Below, piece by piece: positions 1 through 34,429 of a DNA stretch of 64,000 bases (position 1 is the stretch's first letter; each line of letters opens with the position of its first letter). Source of the stretch: Paraspadella gotoi (lineage: Eukaryota > Chaetognatha). The notes under the pieces were generated by a model. It had not been told where the DNA came from, searched no databases, and saw only the letters and a program-made list of their open reading frames with translations. Position numbers and translations under genes: made by a program. The stretch is taken from the NCBI GenBank assembly GCA_051294375.1, contig CM119268.1:22203976-22267975 (forward strand), in the 5' to 3' direction.

Positions 1-182
1 TAAACTAACTCTTATCTTTAAACATATTTTAAATAAATTTAAACTTAAATGGGGCACTTTTGGTAAATATTTCGCGGGAGGGGGGCATCACACCGCTTTG
101 TTTTTGGAGCTTCGTACCCCACAGGGTCGGCAGGCCTCTGAAAGCAAATGGTCAGTTACTGAAATTGCTACGAGAAACAAAA

Positions 183-242
183 ACTAAAAGATTTGCCATC
201 TACTTGCCATTGACTAAAAGATTTGCCATCTACTTGCCATTG
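183..242 (+). repeat. 30-bp tandem duplication (two copies)
   Basis: The unit ACTAAAAGATTTGCCATCTA plus ten bases is present twice, back to back and identical. Nothing else in 1-480 is recognised, apart from a TGGGGCACTTTTGGTAAATA motif near 50 that resembles the end of the dispersed element family described at 15664. Confidence 0.8.
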
Positions 243-669
243 ACTGGCTGTTCATTGACTGGCTTCGTAAAGATGCTAAGGTTGAGCGACCTTCGTCTTT
301 GTCCTTCAAAATCACATTGATTGGTTAACGATTTTTAGTCCAAAACTTTTAATCCATCGACTTTTTCATTCCTTTAATTTCGAATTTCACGTTTTGCTTT
401 TAAAAGATCAACTCATTCCTTTGACCAGTGAATTCTAAATATTTTTTTTCTATCGCTTACGGAAATTTTCACGCGAATGACTAACCCTTCTATTAGAAAC
501 ATTAACATTTAAATTCTTACTACGTCACAAACTGTCACTGACACAATTTTAAAAATATTCGCTTCCCCTCCCCCATTTCCCTTATCACTCCTACCGTCCA
601 CCCTCTCATCTCTTTCACCACCCAACACTCCGCCCACCCAACCCCACACGGGGACACCCCTCTCCCTTC

Positions 670-957
670 GAAAGACAAACTTCTCCCGGTCACCCAACCA
701 CTCCCACCTCCCGTGGCGCACCCTCCTCCACCCCCTCGTCCACCTCCGCTTTGGCCACCAAATCCGGGATCGGAAAAAGTCATTCATCCGACGCCATCGT
801 CGCCGCCGCCTCCGCCTCCGCCGCCTCCTCAAAGAAGCCGGCGGGAATCGCCGCCGTTGCCGCTGTCGGGAAACGCTCCTCGCCCAATCTCTCGTCGACG
901 AAGGAGCGAAACGTGGGCGGCGGCGGAAGTGGATCGTCCAAGTTGGCTCAAAGATGA
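670..957 (+). CDS. Possible 3'-terminal exon of an unrecognised gene (Ser/Ala/Gly-rich tail)
   Basis: An open frame on the + strand runs to a TGA at 955-957. It encodes a tail rich in Ser, Thr and Ala with basic residues, including KRSSPNLSSTKERNVGGGG near the end, and no domain I recognise. Likely poly(A) signals (AATAAA-like) follow near 1130. The region is GC-rich against very AT-rich flanks, which is how coding exons stand out elsewhere in this window. The exon start is unclear; an AG acceptor near 673 is possible. The opposite strand is also open but gives only Arg/Pro/Gly runs. Upstream exons would lie outside the window. This could also be a chance GC-rich frame. Confidence 0.3.
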   Translation, partial: ERQTSPGHPTTPTSRGAPSSTPSSTSALATKSGIGKSHSSDAIVAAASASAASSKKPAGIAAVAAVGKRSSPNLSSTKERNVGGGGSGSSKLAQR

Positions 958-1189
958 GGGGAGAGCGAGGTGGGATATCAGGCTGCAGCGCGGATCGGGT
1001 ATTGGGCAATTTTATTCGCAGTGTTTTTTTTTCCTTTTGTAATTAACTATAATTTTAGTGGACAATCACTAATTAATCCGCGCTGTAGCCACTTCCCTTT
1101 TTACAACATCGAATGTGATAGGCTAGAATTAAATAAATACTATTCGTCCGCAAAAAAAAAGCTACGTATCTTTAGAACCGTTTGACGGC

Positions 1190-2700
1190 CGCCATGTTTA
1201 TTTTTATTCGTTTGTGTTTAGTTATGTTTTTTAAAAAAGAATATTTTTTCGTTGTTTTTTTTCATAAAAAATCGAAAGAAAATCGGCTCAGAAATTTTGT
1301 GTTTTGTTCATCTGTTTCGCTGTAAAACGCTTTCAGTTTCTCCCGTGAGAGGGATTCTCCGGCGATCGGCTATCACAAGATGTGTAGTAAATATAGTGTA
1401 TAACCGTTAAAGGTTTTCATTTTATTATTGTATATCAAACAAAAAAACGTGGCTAATATAAAGCTAAAACGCTAGGATCGTCGTCTCGTCTTTAGACAAA
1501 ATGTGTTGACAAGCGTCGCTCGTTCGCACGCGAAAAAAAAAAAAAAATACCGGGGAGGGACAACGTAAACCGCAAAACCCTTACTTCACTTACCTTTGCC
1601 ACTTTTCCCCACCCTTCTATACCAGTTTCTTCTCTTCCTCACCCTTCTATACCTCTCTCTCCTCCCCTCGCAAAAACTAGTCGGTTTCCCCCCTCATCTG
1701 TCCCGAATAAAATTACTTATTGTCTGAATGTTATTTGAACCAGATGTACTTTCTATTCCTATTTACATATATTTCGTCGTGGTGGATAGAAAAAGTATTA
1801 TTTTTACCTACAAAAAAAAAGTAGAAAAAAAATCCCTAACAAAAAAATGGAAACATGAATTGGCAGTTTTTTTCCCCTTATTGATCATTTATCTGTAAAA
1901 GATATCGGATGATTTTTTCGTCTCTTGTTCACGTATTTTTAGGAAACATTATCAAAAAAAATAAACTAACGAAAAAAATGAACGCTTTCTAGATTTTCGC
2001 ATACGTTTAAAACATTATTTCTGTGAAATAATGGCTTCGTGTAATGTTTCAATTTTATGAAATGAACGAATTAAAAAAAAAAACCTAACTCGGCATTGAA
2101 CGATCGTTTATTTTAATTAACATTTATCACGATAGTTAAATAACAAGGAGAATTGTGAAGGAAGTGTAGTAGTGTATTACGAAAAGAAAATAAAACTTAA
2201 GAAACGACGGATCAATTATTCACAAACGAAAAAAAAATTGACAGAAAACGGGGATATTTATTTTCACTAAGTTAATTATCATTGGAGACAAAAATGACCG
2301 CCATGGGTGGATGGAGTAGATGGACAGCAAACGCCTCTTCGCGGTAAAACAAATTACTAACCACAGGACAAGATCGAGAATTAAAAGAGAAAAAACAAGA
2401 CTGCCATCTGCGGGGAGAAAGAGGAATGAAAACGTCTCTAGACAAAAGAATTAAGATTCGAAATGGGAATTAGGATATTTCTTTCTAATAAAAAAAAATA
2501 TATTTGCAGCGCCCCCAAAAAATATATTTTTCTCTCAGGCCTAAAATAGTAAACTTCTTCGAGTCTCCGACATTTTAAAACGGACAAAAGTCAAACCGGA
2601 GCCTTAAACACAGAGGGCGCGCGATAAAGAAATTAACCGAATACGAAATAACAGAAATTCGACGCGTGACATTTGACTCCGTCGCGTCACTCTCTCTCTA
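1190..2700. other. AT-rich stretch, probably 3' flank/UTR of hnRNP L
   Basis: About 1.5 kb with many stops in all frames and many A and T runs. No gene, RNA or mobile element was recognised. Its right part lies just downstream of the hnRNP L stop codon (minus strand) and probably includes that gene's 3' untranslated region. Confidence 0.5.
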
Positions 2701-2709
2701 TCCTCCACT

Positions 2710-5700
2710 TCAAACGATGGGCGCGGCGCTGAAGCAGAGCTTGATGATGAAGGGACTGTTCTTCCTGGTGGAGCGGTCCCGGTCGCGTTCGCCTTCCTTG
2801 AGGACGCGACCGTCGGGTCGAACCGTCAAGTGATTCGAGAGGCAGATGGCGTCCGTGGCGTCGCGTTTGGAATCCCATTGGAGGAGACCCGATGAACTTC
2901 GGTTGCTTGATTTGGCGGGGAACACCTGGAGAGAGGAGGAGAGAGAGGAGGAAGAGGGGAGAGAGAGGAGAAAGAGGTGGAGGAAAAAAGGGGGAGCAAA
3001 AATGGGAGAGTGAGGGAGAAAATTGGGAAGAAAGATGGGGAGGAAAAATGGGAGGAAAGGAAGAAAGATGGGGAGGAAAAATGGGAGGAAAGGGAGAAAA
3101 AATGGGAGGGAACGGTATGGGGGAAAGAAAAAAAAATAAAAGGAAGAAATTCAATAAAAATTATCGAAACTTTTTAACGAACGAAACAATAGAAAATCTG
3201 TTCTAATATCCTAATCGAGCCTCTCTCTATCCCGACCTTACCTCCCAAACCCAACACTCTTCGACTAACTTACCTTAACCTTCTCCGGCTTTTCGCAACC
3301 AGCGTCGATGAGGACGGCGACAATATCCTCTTCCTCCCAATCGAGCGGAGCGTTGAAGTAGTGGAGGATCTCGCCCGGCGGCTGGATCCGGTTCTTGGCC
3401 GCCATATCGGGGGTGCTGAACCGGTTGTTCTTGTTCCCCATGTAGTCCACGAAGGCGGGGGTGCCATCCTGGGGGTTGGTGGGGTTTTGATGAATGTAAA
3501 GAAATGGATCAAGTTTGAAGAAAGGAAGAAAAAGAGTTGACACCTTAAGTTCGCCGGGGTTGGCCTGATCCTGGAGGAAGGATTGCTTGGAGTAGGTGAT
3601 CTAAAAAAAAAAAAGGGATTCATTATTAAATATTTATTACTTTATATATAAAATAGTAAATCTAATAAATTCACCTGGAATCTATGTTCGAATGCCGTCA
3701 TGTTGTTAAGATTTTGTAGGACTCGTTCACAACCGGCGGCGTCGCCCATCTAAAAAACAAAGTGAAAAATATTTGACGCCGTTAATGGATCCCAACCGAG
3801 CACCGCAGCTCGGAATTGCAGACACGGACTGATCATTAAATCCCCATCCAGCACCGCAGCCCTCAAATTGCCGACCTGGACCATAGCGGCGCCGTCCTTG
3901 CTCTTGAGGAACTTGATCCTGACCACGTTTCCGTAGAGGCAGACGAGATTGAAGAGTCGATCGCAGTTCATCTGATCAGGATTCATTCCGTAGAACATGA
4001 GGACGCAATTCTGTTGCGGAGCCGCGTTGCCGCCCGCGATGCCTTGTCCGCCGCCCAGCAGCGCCATCTAAAAGCCAAATTCCATTTTAATTCCAATTTA
4101 ATTCATAATTAAAACTTTAATAATGACGCTTCCCGCGAACCTGCGGACCGTTGAAGCCGCGATCCCTGCCGCCGCCACCGCCGCCGCCGCGACCGTCCAT
4201 ATCCATGTCCATGTCCATGTAGCCTTTAGAAAAAGGATATTAAAATAGAACAAAATCAATGAGAAGAGAAAAAAGGAAAGGAAAATCTCAAAGGTGGAAC
4301 TCACCTCTGCCCAACCTTCCCATGGCCTCTGCAACTACCATGGCGTCGAATCCTCTACCGCCCCTCATGTCGTCGAACATTCCGCCGCCGCCCCCGCCGC
4401 CGCCTCCATGGCGCATTCCGCGATCCATCCAACGATCCTGACCAAATAAAGAGCGGGGGGAGTTTGAAAAAAAGGGCGAGGGGATAAATTTGAATACGAG
4501 ACGAGAAAAAAAGCAAAGTAGCGATGCCATTTCTCATCAAGTTGCGTTGCCATCTCTCATCCCATCTCCAAAACTCACTCCTCTTCCTCTGTCATCCAAA
4601 TCCATCTGCATTCGCCCGCCGCCGCCGCCGTAATTATCGTAGCCTCCGTCGTATCGACCCATCGGGCCGCCGCCGCCGCCGCCCATGTCGTAACCGCCGT
4701 CTCGACCGAAAGGGCGCGGGGGACCCAAGTCTGGATCGGCCAAGAGAGGACGTCCACGGTAGTCGTTAGTTTCGGATCGGCCTGACATAAATGGTGGGTG
4801 GGGAGAAATAGGGGACAAAAATACAAAAGATAAGAGGATTTCAATTTGAAAAAATAAAATCGTAATTTTTAGATCATAATTTTATTAAAAAGAAAAAAAT
4901 TCTACAGTAAGAGGCAACAAAAAAAAAACAACATTTGACAGTAATTCAGATTTAATCGCGATATAATAATTGAGAGAAAAGAGAAAGGTATAAAGTTCCG
5001 CTAAAGATAAAGCCGCCAAGTTTTCATACTTTACCATATCACAATAAGGGACGTTTTTTTTTAAGTAGAGAGAAGGGATTGAGGGATAGATTCTCCTCCG
5101 TTTCCCCGTTGGATTCTCAGTTTTGTTTTCAGGTCCGCCGCCGCGGGCGCTGAAGTCGTCTCCTTTTGTCTTTAAGACAAAGTAAATCAAAGACAAAAAT
5201 ATGTTAATTATTTACGCTATTATAATCCGCCTTAAAAAGATTCATTTATATCGCTCTATTAGGTAAAGGTTGATAAATTTTGTGGTAAATGCATTAATTA
5301 TGTGGTTTAATTATGTAAAAATATGGATAATGAGCCCAATATTGCTTTTGTTAAGTTTATCAAATTGTGTAAAGATTTAACAATTGTTTTTGTGAAAGAA
5401 AACAAATTATAAAATGTGGGTATATGAAGATCATAAGCAATTCCTCAAAAGTTCCGAACATCCATCGCCCATCAAAGCAAACACCACCATCTCAAACCAT
5501 TTCTCACGATTTCTCGTAATCTCTGAAACATTAAGTTAACCACATTTTATAATTTGTCGCCCTTTTGTTATAAAATGTCATTATATGAGGGCAAATGTTG
5601 TATCAGTGAAATCAACCAAGACCTAACAGTAATAAGGAAGGTACGGTATTTCCGATCGAGCTGTGGCAGGAGGTGAAGAGTGGCGTCGAATCTGTGGCGC

Positions 5701-8700
5701 GTCTGTGGCGCTGGAGAAGATGCGTCTGTGGCGCTGGAGAAGATGCGTCCATTTGCGTTGGGTGATGGAGGAGAAGCTGTGGAAGGGTCTTTGACTTCGG
5801 AGGAAACAGGAAATCATGTCGTGGACCGACGGACCGAGTTGAGGACAAGTTGAGACACGTCGATGTCCGCGGCTTTGATGTCAAAACACGTGAATGGCGC
5901 CGCGAATGAGCGAAGCGGCAAAGAAGTGATAAGAGTTTGAATGGCGAGATCACGAAGCGACGATCTGTGTTGACGACTTCGTGGTGGAGACTTTATTTTT
6001 TGTTTTCTTGTTTTGTTTTTAAGTGTTTTTTTGAAAAAAATACATGTAATGTAGTCGATCAAAAAATGGAACTCGTTAACGTTTGAACGAAATACAGAGC
6101 ACTTGGTTTTAAAACCTAATACGCTAATATAAGTTTTTTTCTGAACCGGTTACAAATCATCTGGTGATCAAAATTTAAAACAATGGAAATAAACGAAAAA
6201 TTACTAAAAAAATTCATGCTCGACAAGTCCTGCGGGAAAAAAATGTCATGGTGTATGGGGCTCAAAAAGAATTAAGAAATTACAATTATAATCTCGATGG
6301 TGATGAAATGGAATCTGAAATGAAATGACTATTGTGCAAAGCAATAAAGTGAAACCAGCTGCGAAAAACAATCTTGAGATTAACCGATTAAGTATAGAGT
6401 GCGCGGGTTCATCGATCGTGAAATGATTTCTTGTCTGAGTCAGACAGTCTGACCGGTCACTCGCGCGGAAATCCAAAGTTTTATTTTAATTCATGGACAC
6501 AATGAAGGCGTCGCGGTGGGGCGTCGGCCGAACGGGGGAAATTAACGAACAATCGGTTGTCATGTCTCATGAGGTAATTGCGGTATGAATTCCCAAAATG
6601 CGTCAAGAATGGCATGGCATTTGATAATGTTTTCAGATTGTTATGGCTCATAACGTAAATGAATGCAATGAAAGCAATATGTATGTAAATGATAAACTCA
6701 CCGACGTTGGGATTAGTGAAGTCCCAGCTCTCGGAATCGTTGCGATAAACGTTTAGTTTCAGCGGCTGGAAAAGAGGGAGCGATACTTTTATACAATTGA
6801 AAAGGTTTATAAAACAATATACTTCATTGAGTTAATAATAGTCCTGATCGAAAGCATTTCTGTCGAAAGTCTTGAAATAGCTTATTTATTAATTGAATAA
6901 ATGGATAATTATGATTATAATTATGATTGAATTTAGAAAAAAAAATAGTATTCAAATGTCATTGATTGCGATGACACAGATTAGGAAAAAAAGAATGAAA
7001 AAAAATTAATCATCGGTAAAATAAATTTACAGTACAAGCATACATTTCCGTTCCGACTCCTCACCCATCAGCCGTGACTCACCTTGGCGTACTCGATCTT
7101 GAGCGTGCAGCAGCCAGAGTAAACGTCGGCGCCCTGGAGTTCCTTCTTGGCGCAAATGGCGGCGTCGACAGAATCGAACTCCACCATCGACTGCAGAACA
7201 GATTTGCGGAAGATGACGATGCGGGCGACTTCGCCGAAGGGTTTGCAGATCGTGTGCATCACTTCCTGAAAACGGAGAGGGGGGGAGGAAGGTCGAATGG
7301 GGGGGGGAGAGGAGGAAGAGGGAAGGAGAAAAGGAGGGAGGAAAAGAGCACAAGTAGAATTCATTGCGAAAAATTATGAAAGCAGTGAAACTAATTAGAA
7401 ATCAAGGGAGAGGCTATATTAACCTTTTGTTGTATAGTTGATCAGTATTTCCAGAAGACAAGACTAACCAGTAACCACTCTCAACAATAATATAAATTTA
7501 ATTGTTATACTTAGTTTGAAACAAAGTACAGGGAGGTCCAGGTCAAATAGGACTAACTTCAAGTGCTTACAGCACAAAAACAGTTAATGATGAAAAAAAA
7601 ACTATTTGGAAACTAAACTAAATTTTATTTATATCGAAAACGTTTAGTAAATCCAACAGTAACTCCTGTAATTGATGCTTTTTGCATTACATTGTGGACG
7701 AACAACAACACGCAACCTCGGTCAAACCATTTAACCTTACCCAACTTACCCTCGATCAATTTCCCTCATTAAATTAAATACCAATAAAACTATTCTTACA
7801 CTAAAACTTGTTGCGTCCACATATCATATTTTTTCGTAACACTTCCTTACAAAGTTTTAAGAAATTTTAACAAAAATCAAGATGTAAGATGTTGACTAGT
7901 AACTTTTAACCGCGGAATTTTTCTGACTACAATCCTCTTGATTAATGAAAACGTAGGATAGAGAAGCAGAATGTCCCACTCATACCCTCCAAAACTTGAC
8001 ATCCTAACAACAACAAATGATAATAATGACAGTATTCCCGATGAGCGTAGTCGCAAAAGCCTGTGCCACCTTCTCTGGACACTTAGAGAAGAAGGTCATG
8101 GTTGATGAATAAATTTTTTTAATTGATTGTATTATTTTTACAATTTTTTACATGTGTACCAAATTACATACGATTATTCTTTTATTTACCCATCCAAACT
8201 ATTTTTTTAATTTAGTCCCAACAGAGCTGGACCTCCCCTGTATATTTTCTGAAGTATGGTATTTAGAGTATAGCAAAACAACCTTGTTACTTTCATAATA
8301 AAACCTCAATGCTCATAGACAGAGTAGTATCTAAATTAAAATAAAGTTTCCTCACCACGGTGATGGGATAAAGTGGTTTTGAGACGGTGAAAAGAAGGAC
8401 GTTGTGTTCGCGACGACGATCCTTCACGTCTCCGCCGGAAGATTCGCTGTGAGAAACAAAAGTGGAGGAAAGATATTTCACCATTGCACAAAATTAAAAA
8501 GAGAGAAAGAGATTACTAACTGTCTATCTCCCTTGGAGGGAACGTCGATCTTGCTGCTCTTGGAATAGTTGAAGAGGGCGGGGTGATTGCTGATGAAGAT
8601 GGTGTCCGTCTGCGATCGACGGACTAGATTCATCGAAGAGTCCACAGATTCGAATTCAACCAAAGCTGAGATTAAATATTAAATAATAAGTTAATATAAA

Positions 8701-9388
8701 GATACGTCGAAAAAAGCTTGGCCGAAAAATGAGAAAATGAACAAACTGAAAACAAGAAAGATATGAAAAAAAAAGTATGAACATTAAAACAGACGATTTT
8801 CTTAGAAATAAGAAAAATCAAAAGGAAAACTAACTTAACTTGCAAAAAATAAAACTGCTCACCCTGATGTTTCCTGTTCATCATGAAAATGTTGACGATT
8901 TTTCCGAATCGACTCAAAACGTCGAAAATATCAGACTCGAGGACGCCAGGGTGCAGCGAACGCACGTGAACGACCGGCGACGGCTCCTGCCTGTGATCAT
9001 CGTCCGACTTACGTTTGTCACGGTCCTCGAAACGGTCCTGGGTATAAAAACGAAGTGATCAAACATTCAATGTCCCTGAGAACCTTTAATAATGTTCATT
9101 ATTCGTTGTTTTTCAACTCACTCTGGACCCGGACTGGACACCGTGACCATCGATATTGGTCCTCAGCTTCTTGGACGCGTGCCCGTCGTAGCTTGACATA
9201 CTGTCCGTGTCAGATTCAGATTCAGATTCGTCTTCGGCCTTGACAATCAGCTCTAGAACCCGTTTAGGTTTACGCGAGGAAGTCAGAGATTCTGGGGATT
9301 CCTTGCTGTCCTTACTGGTCTTGCTGCTCTTGTCCACAGTTTCGACTTCGTGCTGCACAGAACATTTGCTATGAGGTTGAATGCGCAT
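2710..9388 (-). CDS. HNRNPL: Heterogeneous nuclear ribonucleoprotein L (RRM RNA-binding protein; fly smooth orthologue type)
   Basis: An RNA-binding splicing regulator of the hnRNP L/PTB family, expected in the nucleus. Exons I can place, in gene order: 9388(or 9355)-9122 (Ser/acidic N-terminus, KPKRVLEL), 9037-8863 and 8665-8521 (RRM1, SPVVHVRSLHPGV and ALVEFESVDSS), 8446-8356, 7265-7083 (RRM2, GEVARIVIFRKS and DVYSGCCTLKIEYAK), 6765-6702 (FTNPNVG), 5162 to about 5080 (KRRR; its 3' end is not placed), 4781-4579, 4437-4305 and 4223-4141 (Gly-rich linker), 4067-3876, 3749-3675, 3600-3544 and 3468-3274 (RRM3, MNCDRLFNLVCLYGNVVRIK and NNRFSTPDMAAKNRIQ), and 2925-2710 (RRM4 end, SSSGLLQWDSK, stop 2710-2712). 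Phases agree across nearly all junctions. The motifs NNRFSTP, AAKNRIQ and LHYFNAPL identify hnRNP L specifically rather than PTB. The start is uncertain: ATG 9388 has CCAAT boxes immediately upstream, and an acceptor at 9356 is an alternative. Confidence 0.93.
5402..5557. repeat. Inverted repeat with perfect 18-bp arms
   Basis: ACAAATTATAAAATGTGG (5402-5419) is repeated exactly in reverse complement at 5540-5557, about 120 bp apart, inside a long hnRNP L intron. It may be a small fold-back element. No target-site duplication was established. Confidence 0.6.
5699..5744. repeat. 23-bp tandem duplication
   Basis: GCGTCTGTGGCGCTGGAGAA plus GAT occurs twice in succession. It sits in a GC-richer patch (5640-6000) of the intron between the 6702 and 5162 exon ends of hnRNP L. 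That patch has open frames but no recognisable protein. Confidence 0.8.
7529..8240. mobile_element. Tc1/mariner-like element, 712 bp, TA-flanked with TIRs
   Basis: The left end CAGGGAGGTCCAGGTCAAAT and the reverse complement of the right end, CAGGGGAGGTCCAGCTCTGT, form imperfect terminal inverted repeats of about 28 bp that share GGACTAA at their inner edge. The element is bounded by TA on both sides (7527-7528 and 8241-8242), the Tc1/mariner target duplication. It lies in the intron between the hnRNP L RRM exons ending at 8356 and starting at 7265. No open transposase frame is visible, so it is probably a non-autonomous or deleted copy. Confidence 0.75.
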
Positions 9389-9394
9389 GATCTT

Positions 9395-9450
9395 CGCTCT
9401 GATTGGTGGACAACGAGAGACCGCCGAATCCTCGACGCTGATTGGCTAGA
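9395..9450 (-). promoter_or_regulatory. Two CCAAT boxes upstream of hnRNP L
   Basis: On the minus strand CCAATCAG-type boxes lie near 9439-9446 and CCACCAATC near 9398-9406, in a GC-richer patch just before the first coding exon. They mark a probable promoter. Their closeness to ATG 9388 suggests a short leader, or that the true start lies elsewhere. Confidence 0.45.
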
Positions 9451-9994
9451 TTTCGAAAAGCTCTTCCACGAGAGAACGCCACGCGTACTGAACTTTCGGT
9501 TAAAAGCGGAGGTGAAATGAACAGCGGAAAAGTAAATTAGCCTTTTAAAAAAGTAGACCAAGTCTGAAATTAAGATAAACTTAATTATGAAGTTTTAGTA
9601 GCTCGTTAGACACCGTTCTAAACTGTCCATGGTAACTATTGAAAAAAATGGACGTCGTGGACATATAATCTCTATATTACAATGTGGACAACAGAATGGC
9701 GAAGATGTAAAACCTTGGTTTTGTTAGTGTACGATACAAATGTATGAGAATTGTGGATAAAGTGAAAAAAAAGCTATTTCTTATTTAACAGGAGCCGGTG
9801 GGCGAGTTATTTCGGCCCCGGTTAAACAAAGAAATCGAGAAAAGAATTTTCTTAGAAGTTGGGTATGACATACGGTTATTTTCTACAATGAAAATACGTT
9901 TTATCGTCACGATTATGTATTTGGCAGTGAAGATAAGAGGACGTAAATCGAATGGAGAAAATCTACTATTTTAAATAAAATAAAAAGGTTACTC

Positions 9995-20557
<10,563 letters not shown>

Positions 20558-20609
20558 CTGTACACGACGGGCGGCGGGAAAACATAACGGACGAATTACG
20601 CCCAAACGT

Positions 20610-20836
20610 AAAGTCCTCTCTCTCTCTCCTCTCTCATCTCTCTCTCTCTCTTCTCTCTCCATCATCTCTCTCTCTCTCTACGTTTGGCCATCACAATGAA
20701 CTGAGTTGCCGTCCTTCTTCAATCATCCTCGACGTTCAAATCTTAGTCTCCCCCGTCGCACATTAGCGTCAACTCTCTCCACACAATACTTCCTCTCTCT
20801 CGCTCTCTCCTCTCCTCTCCTCTCTCTCTCTCACTC

Positions 20837-20888
<52 letters not shown>

Positions 20889-20890
20889 TC
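20610..20890. repeat. CT-rich microsatellite block
   Basis: TCTC runs interrupted by short unique stretches, upstream (minus strand) of the LDLa exon. From here to 21380 no gene was recognised. Confidence 0.8.
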
Positions 20891-21383
20891 CGACAAGGAC
20901 TGAGTTATGCAAAAAGATTCTTTTGAGTCGAACCAGTGCGCCGATCGTCCTGTCTTTCTAAAAAAAAAAAATTCTCAGGATGCAAATTTTAGAGAGTCGT
21001 GAGAGTGTTTGTGAGAGTGAATTCTTTTTAGCGAGCGATTTGCGTCGAGAGTGAGAAATGTAATGAAACGTGATACTTTTTAACTTAAAAGTTTTTTTTT
21101 TCTTTTTAAAGAAATACTATTTTTCTATTGTCAAAAAAACGAAAGTTATTGCCTTAAAAAAAGTTTGAGAATTTAGAGTTGACATTGATGAAGAGTGAAA
21201 ATGAAGAGATTGATAGATTTGACATTGACAAAGAGTAAAAGTAGAGATTGTTTAAGATTAAAGGTCATTGAGAGTGAAAGGCTTTTTCGAAACACAATGC
21301 GATGTCTCAGTCTGATTTAAGGAGGAAAAGAAAAGTGAGATAGAAAGAAAGAGCAAAATTTATGTTGTGTCATCGTCATCGCC

Positions 21384-21492
21384 GTCAGATCAACTTCATC
21401 ATCGTCGTTGTCATCGTCGTCGTCTTCATCATCGTCGTCGTCTTCATCGTCGCCGTCTTCATCATCGTCGTCGTCATCGTCGTCGTCATCCT
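21384..21492. repeat. (CGT/CAT)n repeat, Asp/Glu-coding on the minus strand
   Basis: TCGTCGTCTTCATCATCG-type repeats read on the minus strand as an Asp-rich run ending DDDEVDLTAM. It resembles the acidic exon at 19288 (DDDEVNFDD), so it may be another acidic exon of the same gene or a microsatellite. Confidence 0.5.
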
Positions 21493-21703
21493 TTCCTTTT
21501 CTACAAACAAAAGGATAAAAAAATAAAAGGGTCTACGTGAGAAAAGAAATTCTCTTTGACTTAAGATTCAAGATTCCGTCAAGTTTCTCATCTTTTTTTA
21601 CTCTTTTTTTTTTTTTAAATGATGAAAATTATATTATAAAAAATCATGACGCAGGATATCGAAGATCGCAATTACATTCTAATGTAAAGACGACGGACAT
21701 CGA

Positions 21704-21775
21704 AGCAGCGTGGCGCAGTGGGAGCGTGCTGGGCCCATAACCCAGAGGTCGATGGATCGAAACCATCCGCTGCTA
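21704..21775 (+). tRNA. Initiator tRNA-Met (CAT)
   Basis: A 72-base gene with acceptor stem AGCAGCG pairing with CGCTGCT, D-arm GGCGCAGTGGGAGCGT, anticodon stem CTGGG/CCCAG around the loop CCCATAA (anticodon CAT), and the initiator T-arm GATGGATCGAAACCATC. It starts with A and keeps the three G:C pairs at the base of the anticodon stem, both initiator hallmarks. No intron is present. A T-run (21778-21784) is the RNA polymerase III terminator. The gene lies between the LDLa gene and the TMC gene. Confidence 0.96.
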
Positions 21776-21777
21776 CA

Positions 21778-21784
21778 TTTTTTT
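21778..21784 (+). terminator. Pol III T-run terminator of tRNA-Met
   Basis: TTTTTTT begins two bases after the last tRNA base. Confidence 0.8.
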
Positions 21785-22261
21785 CCCCTCCGAATTCAGT
21801 TCATTAAAATTAGTAGTGAATAAACTAGACTGTTAGTCTCTTTGGGTTTTCCTGTCTTATTATCTTATAAGTGATTAATGACTTAATCCGTCAAAGCCAA
21901 GCGAAAGATAACTTATTTATTGTTTATGGAGGGATTATTCTATATTTCCAAGAAAATGACTTACCAAGTTTATCTGATTCATATTCTCGAAGACTCCAGT
22001 CACCAAACAGGCTGGAACTGATCGTTCGATTGGATAGTAACTTTTTCGAGACTAGTTTCAGCGTTAACTTTAGGATTTAATCCAAACGTTATTCCTATCA
22101 TTTTTCATTTATTATTACCATTACATCTACTGATATTAGTTAATATTTCTCCTTCATTAACTTTTACACCGAAAAAAAAAAGACTAATCGATAAACCTTT
22201 ACAATAATCGGTCCGAAATTTAAAAAAAAATTAAAACAGCACGAAGGACCCGTGAGACACG

Positions 22262-22330
22262 TAATCGAACTCGGCCTCTGATTGGCCAATAGCGGGACGT
22301 TCCGATTCTCGATCCTCATTGGTCGCATAG
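22262..22330. promoter_or_regulatory. CCAAT-box cluster, promoter-like
   Basis: The sequence GATTGGCCAATAGCGGGACG (22280-22299) carries CCAAT boxes in both orientations, and another ATTGG sits at 22318-22322. It lies in a GC-richer patch between the tRNA and the TMC start codon. It could drive TMC (+), the LDLa gene (-), or both. The remaining intergenic DNA to 23095 is AT-rich with one GA run (22758-22809). Confidence 0.45.
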
Positions 22331-22749
22331 AGAAACCTCAAGCGTAATAAATTAGTTTTGATAACCGTAACGATTTTAGCTATTCTAGCGTGTTACCTTT
22401 TAGTCAAATTAGGGGTGCTGTAAAGTATGAATAAAAAGTGGAAAACGTCATAGTTTTGGCTTTAGACCAGGTCCTTGAATCGGGCTTCCAGTTCCTTATC
22501 TCCTGTTTTCTTGTTTTGATTTTGTTTTGGTGACGAATTTTCTAATTTCCTCTTTTTACGAGGAACTTTTGTTCTGGAATTTTCTTTCTATTTTGCCTTC
22601 AATTTTATTTGTCGATTTTTTTTTGATTTTTTTTTATTTCTAACGCGACTTTTAATTGGGTTTTTGTTTTTTTTTGTATTCCTCAAAAAGTGTTTTGTTA
22701 TGCGGAGGTTTAGAATTGACAAAAGGAGATTAAAAAATACTGGATCCTG

Positions 22750-22810
<61 letters not shown>

Positions 22811-23095
22811 GCCTTCGCGTTAATGGAAAATTAAAGCGAAAAATAAACTTTCCCTAACTTTTTCCAACTTTTTTCTACAACAGGCTTTTTATGGCACAAT
22901 AAACTAAATAAAAACTAACTAAAAAGATCTCATTTTCAAACAACAAAAATATATTTTCTCCAAAGAAAAACGAAACTAAAATCGAAACTAAAATCATGCG
23001 CCAAAGAACATACGCCAATATAAAACTAAAACCTTTAAAACGCTTAAATTAAAAAAATCACCTCTGACCCCATTCATTGACCTCCCCCAATCGCC

Positions 23096-34226
<11,131 letters not shown>

Positions 34227-34421
34227 AGTATTTGCAGCATTTGCAGCATTTTATTGCAGCATTCTCCGCATCTAAAGTCCAAGCAGTTGAGGTTTCCGTC
34301 TTTAGTAATTATCAGTGAATCAACTCGAAGTTGAAATTCGTATTCTAATTTTTCAGTGAAACCATATGTAATAATTATTATATTTGTGCGCCTCAATTTG
34401 AAATTCTTATCCGAGGCGTCA

Positions 34422-34427
34422 AATAAA
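34422..34427 (+). terminator. Poly(A) signal of TMC
   Basis: AATAAA about 195 bases after the TMC stop codon. Confidence 0.6.
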
Positions 34428-34429
34428 AC

